NCBI RefSeq assembly: GCF_905171765.1
Contig: NC_053390.1
Span: 136,974,820 to 137,038,819, forward strand
Length of the DNA stretch: 64,000 bases
From: Bufo bufo
Lineage: Eukaryota > Chordata > Amphibia > Anura > Bufonidae
Reading direction: 5' to 3'
In this document: positions 44,632 through 64,000 of the stretch, piece after piece
Numbering within the stretch: position 1 is the first letter of the stretch
Layout: every line of letters begins with the position of its first letter
Position numbers and translations under genes: made by a program
Notes under the pieces: model-generated
Told to the model about the DNA's origin: nothing
Seen by the model: the letters and a program-made list of their open reading frames with translations, nothing else
Database searches by the model: none

Positions 44632-45516
44632 TAAACTGTAGAATGAGGGTAATAAATATTGATTTATGTTTTGCTCTTAAACCTTGATGCATTAAAGGAA
44701 AAAATGGAATCAAATGGAAAATCTGTTTAAAAAAAAGTGACATTTTGAATTTTCATCTCCATTTTGCTTTAATTCTTGTGAAAAACCTAAAGGGTTAACA
44801 TCATTTCTAAAATCAGTTTTTAATAATTTAAGGGATGTAGCTTCTAAAGTTGGGTAAGTTATAGGTGAAAACTGAATTAGTCCTTAAAAAGTTGAATTTG
44901 AAAATGTTCTTGAATATTTTAAAAATTGCCTCTAAAATTCTAAACCTTCTAACGTCCTAAAAATGTTATATATGGTGAATGTTAACTAGCTTAGGAGTTA
45001 TCACTATCTGTATTAAAAGTAGAGAGATTCAAATTTCGAAAATATCTAATTTTAAAATTTTTGGTCAATTTGGGATTTTTTTACTAAATAAAGGTAAAAC
45101 ATTTTGTTGTAAATTTACCACTAACAAGATGCATAGTGAGTCATGAAAAAAGCAATCTCAGAATGGCTTGGATAAGTAAAAACATTCCAAAGTTATTACC
45201 ACATAAAGTGACAAGTCAGATTAGCAAAATTAGGCCTGGTCGGGAAGGGGGTAAATGGCCCGATTTGAAAGTGGTTAAAGATGCAAAAAAGTTGCAAACT
45301 CATTCCAGTAGGGGGGGGGATGGGTGGAGTGGGAAAACTGCAGTAGCATTTCTAGACAAAAGTGTTAATTTTAAATTTGCTCCAAATTTACGGTGTGCAA
45401 ATTTGGTAAATTTTAAGCAAAATACTCCCAACGCAGACTACTGCAAAACTGACATGACAAATGTTACCCTCATGATAAATTCCTCCCGTTATAAAGGCAA
45501 GAAATTCCATAAATTA

Positions 45517-45840
45517 TGGCCTCATGCACACGAAAGTATTTTTTTTCCTCATGTCCGTTCAGTTTTTTTTTGCAGCATGTATGCAGAATAATTTACTTTA
45601 ATCTCGCTGCAAAAAAAAAATAGGAAATTAGTCCGTCTGCATTCTGTGTCCGTATGGCCGTTATACAAAAAAATAGAACGTGGCCTATTATCGTCCGGAT
45701 TACGGAAAAGGGTAGGTCTGTTGTATTAGAGGCCGGCCCTTCCATTTTGCAAAATGCATCATGTGCCCAGTCGGTATCCGTGTTTTGTGGATCTGCAACT
45801 TGCAGACCGCAAAACCCCCAATGGTCGTGTGCATGGGCCC
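45517..45840. mobile_element. Decayed Harbinger-like MITE
   Basis: The ends GGCCTCATGCACACGA and TCGTGTGCATGGGCC are inverted, with TAA on the right (45841-45843) and a damaged left flank. It is close to the outer element at 24503. Confidence 0.6.
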
Positions 45841-45843
45841 TAA

Positions 45844-46448
45844 CTCTTGACGAGGCATACCTGCTTAGTGAAAACCATTCCAGGTGACTACCTCATGATT
45901 GAAAGAATGCCAAGAGTGTGCTAGGTTGTCAACAAAGCAAAAGGGAGCTACGTTGAAGAACATTCCATATTATGTACTTTGAGTTCCTTCATCGTTTTCA
46001 TGTCTTCAATATGTATCTATAAAGTAGAAAGCTAAATAAACAAACAAACAAAAACCACAAGAAAAATCACAAAATCAAAAAGTGTGTCCAAACATAGCAA
46101 AAATGGACCAGGTAATGAGATTTGGCATTTCGGTGTACAAAATGAACTGCCCTAAGTAGCCCTGACCTTGTATATTCAATAATTGGATGTATTAGGAGCT
46201 ACAAGTCAATATCATGTTTTATTTTATGCACATTGTATTTTGGATCTGAATGGCATCAATAAAAATCAGGTGAGGCAGGCCGGCTAGGGAAGTGCTGCTC
46301 TCTACTTGTTACTTGACCCTGTCTGTTAAAAACAGCAAAAAAACTAAACAAAAGTGTGATGTACCAGGACTATATTCCAAAAGAAACTCCACAGTCTTGT
46401 TAGCAATCAAAAATGACTTTTCATGATTCATTTCGGTAAAATCCAGCA
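45844..46448. other. No gene recognised
   Basis: AT-rich intergenic sequence without recognisable coding or RNA features. Confidence 0.3.
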
Positions 46449-46451
46449 TTA

Positions 46452-46745
46452 GGCCTCCTGCACACGACCGTATGGCTTTTTCAGTGTTTTGCGGTCCGTT
46501 TTTCACGGATCCATTGTTCCGTTTTTTGTTTCCGTTGTGTTTCCATTTCTGTTCTGTTTTTCCGGAAAAGTTAAAGATGCACTTGTCACTACTACATTGC
46601 ACGAGGCTTCGTTGTGCTGGGCTGAAACGTTGCCTTGGGAATAAAGGGGTCTTCCACCACAATTGGAGTGCTGCTACTTTTTGATTATTGGATCACTTTC
46701 TGGATATAATTTTTGAAGTTGCTCCATGTATTCTACTTCTCCCTG
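46452..46745. mobile_element. Truncated MITE joined to a GAAACGTTG-type repeat
   Basis: TTA then GGCCTCCTGCACACGACCGT gives a left end with no right partner. It runs into GGGCTGAAACGTTGCCTTGG (46619-46638), the phrase seen in the hammerhead-related repeat at 21522. This is probably a retroelement insertion into a MITE that removed or displaced its right half. Confidence 0.4.
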
Positions 46746-46829
46746 TTTGGACTTTTAGCGCAGCAAGCAGCCTTTCTTCATTTTCTCAGACCATTCACTC
46801 CAACTAGAGAAGGAAGGGAGGATGAGTAG

Positions 46830-47253
46830 GGCTACTTTCACACTCACGTTTTGTGCGGATCTGTCATGGACGGATCCATTCAGATAATACAACCACATGC
46901 ATCCGTTCAGAACGGATCCGTTTGTATTATCTTTAACATAGCAAAAGACGGATCAGTCTTGAACACCATTGAAAGTCAATGGAGGACGGATCCATTTTCT
47001 ATTGTGCCAGTGAAAACGGATCCGTCCCCATTGACTTACATTGTGTGCCAGGACGGATCAGTTTGGCTCAGTTTCATCAGACGGACACCAAAACCCTGCA
47101 AGCAGCGTTTTGGTGTCCGCTTCCAGAGCGGAATGGAGACTGAACGGATGCATTCTGAGCGGATCCTTTTCCATTCAGAATGCATACTGATCCGTTTTGG
47201 ACCGCTTGTGAGAGCCCTGAACGGAAAGCCAAAACACCAGTGTGAAAGTAGAC
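46830..47253. mobile_element. Palindromic Harbinger-like MITE
   Basis: 424 bp with ends GGCTACTTTCACAC and GTGTGAAAGTAGAC. The flanks are TAG (left) and TAA (right), so the duplication has one change. The arms share GGATCCGTT and CCATTGA motifs with MITE B at 43871. Confidence 0.7.
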
Positions 47254-47984
47254 TAACTCAATTAGGGCATCACACTGATATGTGCAATGCTCTTCTATTG
47301 ACATCTTTTATCTAGGCGATCAAGAGAACAATACAGCTATCCTAATTCTATTATACTAGACTCGGATGGCATCTTCCTCACACTGCAGCAGTAAACTGAC
47401 AATAGGTTACCTATGTATATAGTAGTTTCTTCTCTGTGCCGACTGCAACAGAAGTATAATATTTTGTACTTTAACTTTCAATATATTATTGTATTGCCAA
47501 AATGAAAAGGGAAAACAATCAAAAAATCTTAAAGAATATTTTCTATGGAGTTTGTCAAGGGCATTTTTATATATATATATATATATATATAGAATTATTT
47601 TTTTTAGACGTGTCCCTTTAAATTGACAAATCGATGACCTGGGCTTCTGCCTTGATCTGTGATCTATTGTTAAGGTGTAAATCTGTTTGGCACAAGTATC
47701 ACCAACGACTGTATCCAACAAGGACCAAAAAACACACGACTTTTCAGATTTTCTTGTGGCAGGACTATTGTGGCTTGTAAAGGGAGGCTTGACAGCACCA
47801 AGCACGATTATGGATGAGAAATATCACTAGTGTGTGGCCTCATTTCTGTAATCCAGCTGATTTACACATTCCTCCCGCCACCCCTCCAATAAGGTTCTTC
47901 TGTGATAAATTGCGGCATGTATGAAGTGCCTTTGCGGAATATGAGGGGAAAAAAAAAAAAGTTATGCATTTTATTTATTTTTTA
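47254..47984. other. No gene; related repeat segment recurs at 51390
   Basis: About 47330-47420 resembles 51430-51560 (both have GCAGCAGTAAACTGACAA-type sequence), so both are copies of a diverged repeat. A TA microsatellite lies at 47566-47592. Confidence 0.35.
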
Positions 47985-48204
47985 GGCTACATTAGTCTGT
48001 GACTAATCCACATTCTTTGCAGATCGCACGCGGACCCATTCATTTCTATGGGGCCGCAAAACATGCGGACAGTACCTATCGTGATCTGTGTGCTGTAAAT
48101 TGTAGAACATGTGCTGTTCTTGTATGTTTTGTGAATAGGCATTTTAAAGATGGGCCCCATGAAAAGTGAGGGATGCACATGGATACGGTCGTGTGACTGT
48201 AGCC
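47985..48204. mobile_element. Palindromic Harbinger-like MITE (decayed)
   Basis: 220 bp between TTA duplications (47982-47984, 48205-48207), with ends GGCTACAT... and ...ACTGTAGCC. The arms are shorter and more diverged than in other copies. Confidence 0.6.
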
Positions 48205-48469
48205 TTAAATGGTAAGCACCTCTTACAAGTGCAGTCTGTGACCTAAACATGGTCGCTCCTCTTCTGTGAGAAAACCGGACGTATTTATTGCGGGAGATCT
48301 TCAGTACAACTAAAGCAGATCTCCAAGGTGGTCTACAAGACCCATTCTGTCTCAGATGTTTCACAGTTGTGTGTGTATCCATTATCTATTACATTGTCCA
48401 CCAAGAATATTTGTTCTTACACTATGTATATGTAAATAATCCAAGACGTTGTTATAAAACAAAAAAAAA

Positions 48470-50737
48470 TAATGAACTTTTTATTTCTTGAAACAAGGAA
48501 GAACAATAGGAAAATATAACATTTTCCACAGAAGTTTGTTTTGAACTGGAGCTTACAATAACATTTTCAGCACCAAAATGAAAACAAATATATATATATA
48601 AAAAGAAAATATACAAACAGCCATAGATTAGTATCTATAAGCATACACGTAATATTGCACTTTTTTTTCTCTAGAAATTTGGATTCATTCATTTTGTTCC
48701 TACATCGGAAACCATCTTGAATACTGGGCTATATTTGCCAACTTTTTTTTTTTTTCTTCTTCATTTTTTTAAGAAAAACCAATACATGTAAAAAAAAAAA
48801 AAAAAAAAAAAAAAACATAATGCCTCTAAACAACAGAGCAAATAAATATTTTCACAAACGTTGCAGAAGTTTTTAAGCATTTTTTTTTTTGATTTACCAC
48901 ATTTCATGCGATACAGTGCCAGTGGCCTTAATGCTAAACCTCACATACATCTGCAGTGGCTATTAATATTGGTCAACCCTATTCAGACATAAACGTTGCC
49001 GACAGCTTCGTAGGCAAGCCAGGAATTGTTCCCCATTTTCTAGATTATGAAAAAAAAAAAAAAAGAAAAGAAAAATACATATGTTTTAATGCTAATTACA
49101 TAAGAACTAATCAGCGCTTAAAACACAAACAGTGATCCAGGGGAGGAATAAGGAGAACAAGAAGGGAAATGTCAAGACTACTGTCATTTCCTCTTATGTC
49201 GGATAGAGAAAACCAAAACGTCAGACGAATCACTTAAAACGTGACTAATAATTTCTCTCTTCACTATGGAAGTTTTTTTTTTTCTTTCTTCTTTTTAAAC
49301 TGAACCTTAACTAAAATTAGCTTAAGAAGGACACTTGCAAAGAGCATGGATTATAGTGGATGTCACAAGCTCTTTCTCATCAGGAGAGCAACTGTATCTG
49401 TAATATTCCCGACCCGGTGGCGGATCCTTCCTGCTAGGCCGTACAGCGGACAGTGATCGGACGTGACTTGGTTTGATGCAAGCACTCATCTCATGTGCTA
49501 CGCTTTAACCATTTTGTAGCGATGAGCGCAGTAATACATTAGCTTTTCAATGTCCCATTAAAAAGGCTACTTCATTACAGCAGTGCATAAATGATTCAGT
49601 AACAAAAATGCACAAAAAAAAATAAAATAAAAAAAATGAAACACCATATGTCAAATCTCAAGCAAAATTAACAACTTTGTGCATTGGTAAAGTGTTATTA
49701 TATCAGTGGGGACGGACTGTGTGCCTGCACGCCCTTCCTAATTTTCATGACGTAACACTTACAAAATCTTATCTGCTAGCAAGCCAAGGAAAAAATAAAA
49801 AAAAAGCAAAAATATTTAATGCCCTATCTTCCTGCAAAAAAAAAAAAAGGGAGTTATTTTTTTTCTTCTCATTTTGCTTTCTTGTGCATATTAGCTAACA
49901 CCGCCTCATAACTCCCCACACTGTACAGTGCAACGTACAGACACAGAGCATTCTAAAGTTTGGCAAGTGATGAAATCTCCTGAGATTAAGTGATTTGTAG
50001 GAAGTCTGTAACAAAATCCTGCTTGGGGTGACAGTATAAAGGCGAGATGTCTTTGATAGAAGGTAAGCTTATCTTACAGAAAGTCTGATTTCCTAATATA
50101 GTCTTTTTCGCTCTCTCTTCTGCATTTTTCTCTAACCCACTGGAATTGATGCTATTCTACAACAGTAGGCTGCAAAATCATAACAGCAATAAAATGGCAT
50201 GAAGGCATTGGATGGGTGTAAAGAAATCCACTGCTGTATGCAAGCTGAAGATGGTGCACATGCAGCCATAGTGGACAGTACTAAGCAAGTAGAGCCCAGG
50301 CTACAATAAAACAAAAAAAATATAGTGCATCTGTCACTGCATTGTCTCTTCGTTGCGTCTTGGTGTGCACAAGACAACCAAGCGCACGGAGGAAAGCTGT
50401 AGTGATTCCGGGCTGCTCTACATACAGGCTGAAGGGGTGGTAATTCAGTGTTACAGAGGAACCCTAATCCTCTTTTCACTACGCACAGAGCATCTTGCCG
50501 CTTGACTGTGTGCCCTGAGTGCGCAGCATCTTTGTGTGCCAACAGCAAGGCAGTCCGACTTCCAAAAAGTATGGAGCGCAAACGTGTTAGAAAGCTGTAA
50601 GCGCCATAATTAGGACCACAGGTTGATTCAGTTTCCAGCTTCCAAGGAGAGGCTCAAACTGTAGTCTCCACTATGGCCGCCACGTCTCGTGGTCGGCAGT
50701 TAACTTAAGTCTCATCGGCAGAATATTGCACATTACT
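48470..50737 (-). other. ARRDC3: ARRDC3 3' untranslated region (probable extent)
   Basis: AT-rich sequence directly after the ARRDC3 stop, free of recognisable transposons for over 2 kb, in contrast to the rest of the window. This suggests constraint. An AATAAA signal lies at 48485-48480 on the minus strand. Two GTGCAATA 8-mers, the seed match for the miR-25/92/363/367 family, lie at 50731-50724 and 48660-48653. A CAGTATT (miR-200b/429 seed match) lies at 48726-48720. The 3' limit is inferred and other AATAAA motifs occur beyond. Confidence 0.5.
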
Positions 50738-58275
<7,538 letters not shown>

Positions 58276-58560
58276 GATTGTAAGAAAAGGTAGAAAAGGC
58301 GATGCTGCTGTCACAGGAGACGGGCTCTGCAGTGCGGGCGGCTCATCGGGGAGGCCCCGCTGTCAGCGCTCGGCTCGGCGGTCTCCCTACAAAGACGCGC
58401 TCTGCAGTCCGCCGGCTCACTTTATGCACAGCTCCGGGAAAAACAAGCGCTCTGCGCATGCGCCGCCTCCTCCGCTCCTCCTGCACCTTTATCTCTTCTA
58501 GAAAACTTTGCAGGACACGCCCCTTTTTCACACTTCAGGATCAGACGTTTGGCTCGTCCG
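58276..58560 (-). promoter_or_regulatory. ARRDC3: ARRDC3 promoter and 5' untranslated region
   Basis: A CpG-rich stretch upstream of the ATG. It contains a palindromic NRF1-type site, TGCGCATGCGCC, at 58453-58464, a heat-shock-element-like TTCTAGAA at 58496-58503, and a GGGGCGTG GC-box-like sequence (minus strand) near 58515-58522. No canonical TATA box is placed with confidence, though CATAAAG occurs near 58425. Site functions are inferred from motifs only. Confidence 0.5.
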
Positions 58561-58718
58561 TATCTGAACTGCTACCTGCGGGTTAATGCGTTAGGGTCAG
58601 CAGGTAACAGTGCAGTGCTCCGGGGCTGAGACAAGGGATGTGATCGGCTGCAGAGCAGGGAGGATCCGTCTCCTGGCTGCGGAGTCAGCGCGGCATCTCC
58701 TCACAGTGCTGATGGGGC

Positions 58719-61700
58719 TTTATATTCTGCACCACACAGAGGGGGGGTATATTCTGCACCACACAGAAGGGGGGGGGGGGGTATATTCTGCACCACACAG
58801 AAGGGGGGCTTTATAATCTGCACCACACAGAAGGGGGGCTTTATATTCTGCACCACACAGAGGGGGGGGGGGGGGGGGGGTTATATTCTGCACCACACAA
58901 AAGGGGGGCTTTATATTCTGTACCACACAAAGGGGGGGGGGGGCTTTATAATCTGCACCACACAAAAGGGGGGGGGGGGTTGTGATCTGTACCACACAGA
59001 AGGGGGGCTTTATATTCTGCACCACACAAAAGGGGGGGGGGTATAATCTGTACCACACAGAAGGGGGGCTTTATATTCTGCACCACACAGAAGGGGGGCT
59101 TTATATTCTGCACCACACAAAAGGGGGGCTTTATAATCTGCACCACACAAAGGGGGATTTATAATCTGGTTCACACAAAGGGGGGGGGGACTTTATATTC
59201 TGTACCACACAAAGGGGGGGGGTTTATAATCTGCATCACTCAAAGGGGGGGGGGGGGGGGGTTATAATCTGTACCACACAAAGGGGGATTTATAATCTGC
59301 ACCACACAAAGGGGGGGGCTTTATAATCTGCGTCACACAGAGGGGGAAGGGGGTTTTATAATCTGCACCACACAAAGGGGAGGGGGGCATTATAATCTGT
59401 ACCACACAAAGGGGGGATTTATAATCTGCATCACACAGAGGGGGGCTTTATAATCTGCACCACCTAGAGGGGGGAGGGGGCTTTATAATCTGCACCACAC
59501 AAAGGGGGGCTTTATAATCTGCACCACACAGAGGGGGGAGGGGGCTTTATAATTTTCATCACACAGAGGGGGCTTTATAATCTGCACCACACAAAGAGGG
59601 GGCTTTATAATCTGCACCACACAAGGGGGGCCTTATAATCTGTGCCACACAGAGGGGGCTTTATAATCTGCACCACACAAAGGGGGGTCTCTATAATCTG
59701 CGTCACACAGAGGGGGCTTTATAATCTGCACCAAACAGAGGGGGATTTATAATCTGCACTACACGGGGGGGGGGGGCTTTATAATATGCACCACACAGAA
59801 GGGGGGCTTTATATTCTGCACCACACAGAGGGGGGGGGGGTTATATTCTGCACCACACAAAAGGGGGGCTTTATATTCTGTACCACACAGAAGGGGGGCT
59901 TTATATTCTGCACCACACAAAGGGGGGGGGGGCTTTATAATCTGCACCACACAAAGGGGGATTTATAATCTGGTTCACACAAAGGGGGGGGGACTTTATA
60001 TTCTGTACCACACAAAGGGGGGGGGGGCTTTATAATCTGCGTCACACAGAGGGGGAAGGGGGCTTTATAATCTGCACCACACAAAGGGGAGGGGGGCATT
60101 ATAATCTGTACCACACAAAGGGGGGATTTATAATCTGCATCACACAGAGGGGGGCTATATAATCTGCACCACCTAGAGGGGGGAGGGGGCTTTATAATCT
60201 ACACCACACAAAGGGGGGGCTTTATAATCTGCACCACACAAAGGGGGGCTTTATAATCTGCACCACACAGAGGGGGGAGGGGGCTTTATAATCTTCATCT
60301 CACAAAGGGGGCTTTATAATCTGCACCACACAAAGAGGGGGCTTTATAATCTGCACCACACAGAGGGGGCTTTATAATCTGCACCACACAAGGGGGGCTT
60401 TATAATCTGTGCCACACAGAGGGGGCTTTATAATCTGCACCACACAAAGGGGGGTCTCTATAATCTGCGTCACACAGAGGGGGCTTTATAATCTGCACCA
60501 AACAGAGGGGGATTTATAATCTGCACCACACAAAGAGGGGGCTTTATAATCTGCACCACACAGAGGGAGCTTTATAATCTGCACCACACGGGGTAGGGGG
60601 GGGGGGGGCTTTATAATCTGCACTACACAAAGAGGGGGCTTTATAATCTGCACCACACAAAGGGGGGCTTTATTATCTGCACCACACAAATAGGGGGCTT
60701 TATATTCTGCACCACACAAAGTGGGGGCTTTATAATCTGCACCACACAAAGAGGGGGCTTTATAATCTGCACCACACAGAGGGGGGGCTTTATAATCTGC
60801 ACCACACAAAGGGGGGGGGCTTTATAATCTGCACCACACAAAGAGGGGGCTTTATAATCTGCACCACACAAAGGGGGGCTTTATAATCTGCACCACACAG
60901 GGGGATTTATAATCTGCACCACACAAAGGGGGGGCTTTATAATCTGCACCACACAAAGAGGGGCTTTATAATCTGCATCACACAAAGAGGGGGCTTTATA
61001 ATCTGCACCACACAGAGGGGGCTTTATAATCTGCACCACACAAGGGGGGCTTTATAATCTGTGCCACACAGAGGGGGCTTTATAATCTGCACCACACAAA
61101 GGGGGGTCTCTATAATCTGCGTCACACAGAGGGGGCTTTATAATCTGCACCAAACAGAGGGGGATTTATAATCTGCACCACATAAAGAGGGGGCTTTATA
61201 ATCTGCACCACACAGAGGGAGCTTTATAATCTGCACCACACGGGGGGGGGGGGCTTTATAATCTGCACTACACAAAGAGGGGGCTTTATAATCTGCACCA
61301 CACAAAGGGGGGCTTTATAATCTGCACCACACAAATAGGGGGCTTTATATTCTGCACCACACAAAGTGGGGGCTTTATAATCTGCACCACACAAAGAGGG
61401 GGCTTTATAATCTGCACCACACAGAGGGGGGGCTTTATAATCTGCACCACACAAAGGGGGGGGGGCTTTATAATCTGCACCACACAAAGGGGGGCTTTAT
61501 AATCTGCACCATACAGAGGGGGGGCTTTATAATCTGCACCACACAAATAGGGGGCTTTATAATCTGCACCACACAAGGGGGGGGGGGGCTTTATAATCGG
61601 TACCACACAAAGGGGGGGGGGGCTTTTTAATCTGTGCCACACAGAGGGGGCTTTATAATCTGCACTACACAGAGGGGGTTTTATAATCTGCACCACACAG

Positions 61701-64000
61701 AGGGGGCTTTATAATCTGCACCACACAAAGGTGGGGGCTTTATAATCTGCACCACACAAAGAGGGGGCTTTATAATCCCCACCACACAAAGAGGGGGCTT
61801 TATAATCTGCACCACACAAAGGGGGGCTTTATAATCTGTGCCACACAGAGGAGGCTTTATAATCTGCACCACACAAAGGGGGGGGGGCTCTATAATCTAC
61901 GCCACACAGAGGGAGCTTTATGATCTGCACCACACAGGGGGGGGGGGGGCTTTATAATCTGCACCACACAAATAGGGGGCTTTATATTCTGCACCACACA
62001 AAGAGGGGGCTTTATAATCTGTACCACGCAAAGAGGGGACTTTATAATCTGCACTACACAGAGAGGGGGCTTTATAATCTGCACCACACAAATAGGGGGC
62101 TTTATAATCTGCACCACACAAAGGGGGGCTTTATAATCTGCACCATACAGAGGGGGGGCTTTATAATCTGCACCACACAAATAGGGGGCTTTATAATCTG
62201 CACCACACAAGGGGGGGGGGGGGGGGCTTTATAATCGGTACCACACAAAGGGGGGGGGGCTTTTTAATCTGTGCCACACAGAGGGGGGCTTTATAATCTG
62301 CACCACACAAATAGGGGGCTTTATATTCTGCACCACACAAAGAGGGGGCTTTATAATCTGTACCACGCAAAGAGGGGGCTTTATAATCTGCACTACACAG
62401 AGAGGGGGCTTTATAATCTGCACCACACAGAGGGGGGGCTTTATAATCGGCACCACACAGAGGGGGGGCTTTATAATCTGCACCACACAAATAGGGGGCT
62501 TTATATTCTGCACCACACAGAGGGGGCTTTATAATCTGCACCACACAAAGGGGGGCTTTATAATCTGCACCATACAGAGGGGGGGCTTTATAATCTGCAC
62601 CACACAAATAGGGGGCTTTATATTCTGCACCACACAAAGAGGGGGCTTTATAATCTGCACCACACAGAGGGGGGGGGGGGGCTTTATAATCTGCACCACA
62701 CAGAGTTGGCTTTATAAACTGCACCACACAGAGGGGGCTTTATAATCTGTGCCACACAGAGGGGGCTTTATAATCTGCACCACACAAAGGGGGGGCTCTA
62801 TAATCTACGCCACACAGAGGGGGATTTATAATCTGCACCATACAGAGGGGGATTTATAATCTGCACCACAGAGGGGGCTTTATAATCTGCACCACACACA
62901 GAGGGGGCTTTGTAGTCTGCACCACACAAAGACGGGGCTTTATAATCTGCACCACACAGAGGGGGCTTTTTAATCTGCACCACACAAAGGGGGGGCTCTA
63001 TAATCTACGCCACACAGAGGGGGATTTATAATCTGCACCATACAGAGGGGGATTTATAATCTGCACCACACAAAGAGGGGGCTTTATAATCTGCACCACA
63101 CAGAGGGAGCTTTATAATCTGCACCACACAGAGGGGGGGGGGGGGGGCGCTTTATAATCTGCACCACACAAAGAGGGGGCTTTATAATCTATACCACACA
63201 AAGAGGGGGCTTTATAATCTGCACCACACAGAGGGGGGCTTTATAATCTGCACCACACAGAGGGAGCTTTATAATCGGCACCACACAGAGGGGGGGGGGC
63301 TTTATAATCTGCACTACACAGAGGGAGCTTTATAATCTGCACCACACAAATAGGGGGCTTTATATTCTGCACCACACAAAGAGGGGGCTTTATAATCTGT
63401 ACCACACAAAGAGGGGGCTTTATAATCGGCACCACACAGAGGGAGGGGGGCTTTATAATCGGCACCACACAGAGGGGGGGCTTTATAATCTGCACCACAC
63501 AAATAGGGGGCTTTATAATCTGCACCACACAGAGGGGGGCTTTATAATCTGCACCACACAAAGGGGGGCTTTATAATCTGCACCACACAGAGAGGGATTT
63601 ATAATCTGCACCACACAAAGAGGGGGCTTTATAATCTGCACCACACAGGGGGGGGGGGGGGGGCTTTATAATCTGCCCCACACAGAGGGGGCTTTATAAT
63701 CTGACCCACACAAAGAGGGGGCTTTATAATCTGCACCACACAGAGGGGGGGGGGGCTTTATAATCTGCACCACACAGAGGGGGCTTTATAATCTGCACCA
63801 CACAAAGGGGGCTTAATAATCTGCACCACACAGGGGGGGGGGGGGGCTTTATAATCTGCACCACACAAAGAGGGGGCTTTATAATCTGCACCACACAAAG
63901 GGGGGGGGCTTTATGATCTACACCACACAGAGGGTGGAGGGGGTTTTATAATCTGCACCACACAGAGGGGGCTTTATAATCTGCACCACAGAGGGGGCTT
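58719..64000. repeat. ~30-bp G-rich satellite, continues past the window
   Basis: Over 5.2 kb of GGCTTTATAATCTGCACCAC then ACARAG plus a G-run of 4 to about 21 bases. Roughly 170 units are present. Units with CTGCGTCACACAG, GATTTATAATC or TCTCTATAATC variants recur in the same order (for example the GGGGTCTCTATAATCTGCG unit at about 59686, 60451 and 61106), which shows higher-order duplication of about 650-770 bp. Because 30 is a multiple of three, long open frames appear on both strands (repeating CGADYKAP or VQIIKPPLC). Runs of G every ~30 bp give strong G-quadruplex potential on the plus strand. Confidence 0.97.

Larger units (their letters stand above)
41601..45274. mobile_element. Old piggyBac-like element with three nested MITEs
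   Basis: Sequence at 42670-42886 and 44635-45274 matches, with many changes, the non-coding parts of the piggyBac-like copies (compare 28620-28830 and 29880-30515). It ends at a TTAA (45275-45278). The unit is interrupted at 42887-44631 by two MITEs placed side by side. The left limit is uncertain. A TA microsatellite lies at 42122-42161. Confidence 0.45.

Noticed and set aside
58302..58314. Upstream start for ARRDC3 extending the N-terminus by 13 residues
   Set aside because: The codon is GTG, not ATG; the conserved start MVLGKV lies at 58275.
58720..63561. Many 60-180 codon open frames on both strands in the satellite
   Set aside because: The ~30-bp period keeps frames open. Frames switch whenever a G-run changes length, and no start context or domain exists.
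58719..64000. CRISPR-like regular repeats
   Set aside because: Eukaryotic satellite: there are no unique spacers of constant length and no cas genes.

Overview
This window looks like anuran amphibian (frog or toad) nuclear DNA. It holds one conserved vertebrate gene, ARRDC3, on the minus strand. The rest is a dense, nested collection of mobile elements and tandem repeats. The assignment to Anura rests on my recognition of repeat styles (Tc1 elements, a Tf1/sushi chromovirus, piggyBac-like elements, palindromic MITEs and hammerhead-bearing repeats). I could not run a database search.

Layout. 1-3786: piggyBac-like non-autonomous element ending in a run of perfect hairpins and TTAA, interrupted at 458-1625 by an insertion that carries a hammerhead ribozyme motif. 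3787-6301: old repeats and a decayed hAT transposase. 6302-12582: complete, young Ty3/gypsy Tf1/sushi-type chromovirus on the minus strand (LTRs 626 bp each, two differences, 5-bp target duplication), with a 767-bp palindromic MITE inside pol. 12583-24500: LTR-like and unclassified repeats, a tandem array split by a second hammerhead-bearing insertion, several MITEs and a short piggyBac derivative. 24503-26620: palindromic MITE containing a ~1.35-kb palindrome. 26760-34505: a ~100-bp tandem array interrupted by a piggyBac-like remnant and two Tc1 elements. 34506-37191: old repeats. 37194-38807: Tc1 element with an intact 340-aa transposase and near-identical inverted repeats. 38873-40460: second copy of another Tc1 family. 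40461-48470: piggyBac-like sequence riddled with nested MITEs. 48470-58600: ARRDC3. 58719-64000 and beyond: a ~30-bp G-rich satellite that starts about 440 bp upstream of the ARRDC3 start codon.

ARRDC3 is reconstructed from eight exons with consensus GT/AG junctions, giving a 412-residue arrestin-fold adaptor with both PPxY motifs. It is the only gene here with a probable host cell function.

The commonest mobile family is a set of at least 14 self-palindromic elements. Their ends resemble GGGCTNNTTTCACAC and most sit between TTA or TAA duplications, as expected for PIF/Harbinger. Several of the larger ones share an unexpected design: a palindromic core, often with TGACGTCA motifs, flanked by outward-facing 5' splice-donor consensus sites on both strands. 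That is the observation I consider most likely to be undescribed.
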